A stretch of DNA of 64,000 nucleotides from Marivita sp041725935. GTDB taxonomy: Bacteria > Pseudomonadota > Alphaproteobacteria > Rhodobacterales > Rhodobacteraceae. Positions 63,036 to 64,000 of this stretch are shown here, in pieces (position 1 is the first letter of the stretch; the number at the start of each line of letters is the position of its first letter). The stretch spans positions 76,243-140,242 of the forward strand of contig JBGRQD010000010.1 in the NCBI GenBank assembly GCA_041725935.1. The letters run 5' to 3'. Position numbers and translations under genes: made by a program. Under the pieces are notes generated by a model. It worked only from the letters and a program-made list of their open reading frames with translations, did no database searches and was not told the DNA's origin.

Positions 63036-63308
63036 ATGAAACTTAACCGCTCCGAAATCATGAAGAACGCATGGACCCTCTATCGCACGATCTTCGGCGG
63101 GTCCAAGGGCCGCAACATTTTCCGCGCTGCGCTTCGTCAGGCATGGCGCGATGCCAAGCGGGCGGTGGCTCTGGCGGCAATGGATGCCAAGCGCACAGTG
63201 GCCCAGAAGGCCGCGCAAGTGGCGCTGGTGACGCTCGAAGCGAAAGACCGCTGGACCCCCGCCGATTACACACAGGCCGCAACACTTCGTCAGGAGGCTT
63301 ACGCATGA
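63036..63308 (+). CDS. Small basic hypothetical protein of the island
   Basis: 90 residues, rich in Ala, Arg and Lys, mainly helical (WRDAKRAVALAAMDAKRTVAQKAA). No family recognised. AAAGG precedes the ATG. It overlaps the next gene by ATGA and is divergent from the toxin-antitoxin pair, under the shared operator array. Confidence 0.6.
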   Translation: MKLNRSEIMKNAWTLYRTIFGGSKGRNIFRAALRQAWRDAKRAVALAAMDAKRTVAQKAAQVALVTLEAKDRWTPADYTQAATLRQEAYA

Positions 63309-64000
63309 GCCGCGCAATTTTCTATCTCGGATCGGTAGCCCGCCGCCTTGGGGTCAACTCGAACTATCTCTTTGATGCACAGACCGCCTTGCAGCGTGGC
63401 GAACCGTTGCGCCTGTCGGATCAAGGCGACGAAGGCACGGGCACCGCACAGGCGGCGGGTGCGCCCGGTGAAGCTGTCACCGTCACCCGCGCACAGGTGG
63501 ACGCGCTGGGCGTGGCAGAGGCGCACCGCCTATGCCGTGCAATCTGGGGGGCCGCGAATAGCGATGAAGCGGTGACTTGCTTTCTGCCCATCACAGATAT
63601 GGTTGAGCGGTCAATCTTGGCCCGGCCCAGCGCCGATGTGCAGACCCTTGCCGCCAAGGTCTGGGCCACGTCCTTTCCATTCTCTGAGGCTGACCCGGCA
63701 CAGGTGGCGATGCGTGACGATATCGAGGCCATTCTTGCACAGGACTTTGAAGGCACGGGCACCGCACAGGCGGCGGGTGCGCCCGGTGAAGCTGTCACCG
63801 TCACCCGCGCACAGGTTGATGCGCTGGGCGTGGCAGAGGCGCGGGCGCTGTTTCTGGCGCTCTGGTATTCGACGGATAGCGATGAAGCCACGGACGTGAT
63901 TGACGGGCTGGCAGACCTTCTCAAGCGTTCGATCCTGACCCGGCCCGCCGATGATGTTCAGACATTCGCGGCCAAGGCATGGGCCGTGCTCTTGCCCATC
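63305..64000 (+). CDS. Repeat-containing hypothetical protein (runs off right edge)
   Basis: 232 codons open to the window end, starting ATG at 63305 with AGGAGG 7 bases upstream. After SRAIFYLGSVARRLGVNSNY the protein consists of two tandem units of 106 residues, each starting EGTGTAQAAGAPGEAVTVTR and continuing AQVDALGVAEA, then a diverged helical part with RSIL-RP and VQT-AAK-WA. Function unknown. The linker is nearly identical at DNA level in both units. Confidence 0.7.
   Translation, partial: MSRAIFYLGSVARRLGVNSNYLFDAQTALQRGEPLRLSDQGDEGTGTAQAAGAPGEAVTVTRAQVDALGVAEAHRLCRAIWGAANSDEAVTCFLPITDMVERSILARPSADVQTLAAKVWATSFPFSEADPAQVAMRDDIEAILAQDFEGTGTAQAAGAPGEAVTVTRAQVDALGVAEARALFLALWYSTDSDEATDVIDGLADLLKRSILTRPADDVQTFAAKAWAVLLPI
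63431..63842 (+). repeat. 94-bp near-identical direct repeat, copies 318 bp apart
   Basis: 63431-63524 and 63749-63842 differ at only two positions (GTGGAC versus GTTGAT region), while the DNA between them has diverged. 318 bp is 106 codons, so the frame is kept. Confidence 0.85.

Larger units (their letters stand above)
55508..64000. mobile_element. Integrative element (tRNA-Lys-linked island), left part
   Basis: Starts at the tRNA-Lys fragment and runs off the right edge. Contents: P4-type integrase, noncoding repeats, AlpA-like regulator, primase, DUF927 helicase, toxin-antitoxin and hypothetical genes. It has replication but, in the visible part, no conjugation or virion genes. This fits a phage satellite-like or mobilisable genomic island. 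55508-55672 holds nothing recognisable. Confidence 0.8.

Overview
The window looks like a chromosomal segment of an alphaproteobacterium of the Rhodobacteraceae (Roseobacter/Rhodobacter type). The grounds are high GC, an ethylmalonyl-CoA pathway gene set (ccr, ecm, mch, mcl2), the sdhCDA / mdh / sucCD / sucAB / lpd arrangement, NnrU and DUF1737 proteins, and a taurine-pyruvate aminotransferase. No rRNA, CRISPR array or complete tRNA was seen. All identifications are from reading the sequence and protein motifs; no database search was run.

Layout. 1-3830: acetyl-CoA assimilation (5' end of ccr, an acyltransferase, ecm). 3900-7500: small genes (exported protein, H-NS-like protein, deoD purine nucleoside phosphorylase, membrane protein, DUF1989 protein). 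7615-13424: succinate dehydrogenase on the minus strand, with sdhB cut off from sdhCDA by a plus-strand glycosyltransferase / FkbM methyltransferase pair. 13699-16389: a minus-strand operon mcl2-nnrU-DUF1737-mch, again ethylmalonyl-CoA pathway. 16579-18755: exported protein, TauE/SafE exporter, mdh. 18887-22457: a second accessory cassette (methyltransferase, GT61 glycosyltransferase, asparagine-synthetase-like protein). 22766-31883: sucC-sucD-(DUF805)-sucA-sucB-(MAPEG)-lpd. 32237-38521: PPOX flavoprotein, plsC, ftsX, ftsE, a zinc-ribbon membrane protein, tpa, GNAT. 38678-51654: a seven-gene, translationally coupled glycogen operon (glgP-glgB-glgC-glgA-glgX-malQ-pgm). 51665-55299: a manganese/iron-type ABC transporter (sitABCD, minus strand).

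From 55461 to the end lies the left part of an integrative element. It starts at a displaced 3' half of tRNA-Lys(UUU), followed by a P4-type tyrosine integrase, about 460 bp of repeat-rich noncoding DNA, an AlpA-like regulator, a Toprim primase, a DUF927 helicase, a partial duplicate of the helicase C-terminus, a PemK/MazF-XRE toxin-antitoxin pair and repeat-containing hypothetical genes. It runs off the right edge.

How it works together. The core is central carbon metabolism: acetyl-CoA enters through the ethylmalonyl-CoA pathway, whose products feed the TCA cycle genes, and surplus carbon can be stored as glycogen. Two regulatory patterns stand out. A pair of TGTGATCACA palindromes 21 bp apart lies about 112-117 bp upstream of both sdhC and sucC. 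A 15-mer, TGCCGCARTGCAGAA, is shared by the ccr and mcl2 upstream regions. The two accessory cassettes inside the TCA cluster, and the tRNA-linked island, are the parts most likely to hold undescribed biology.
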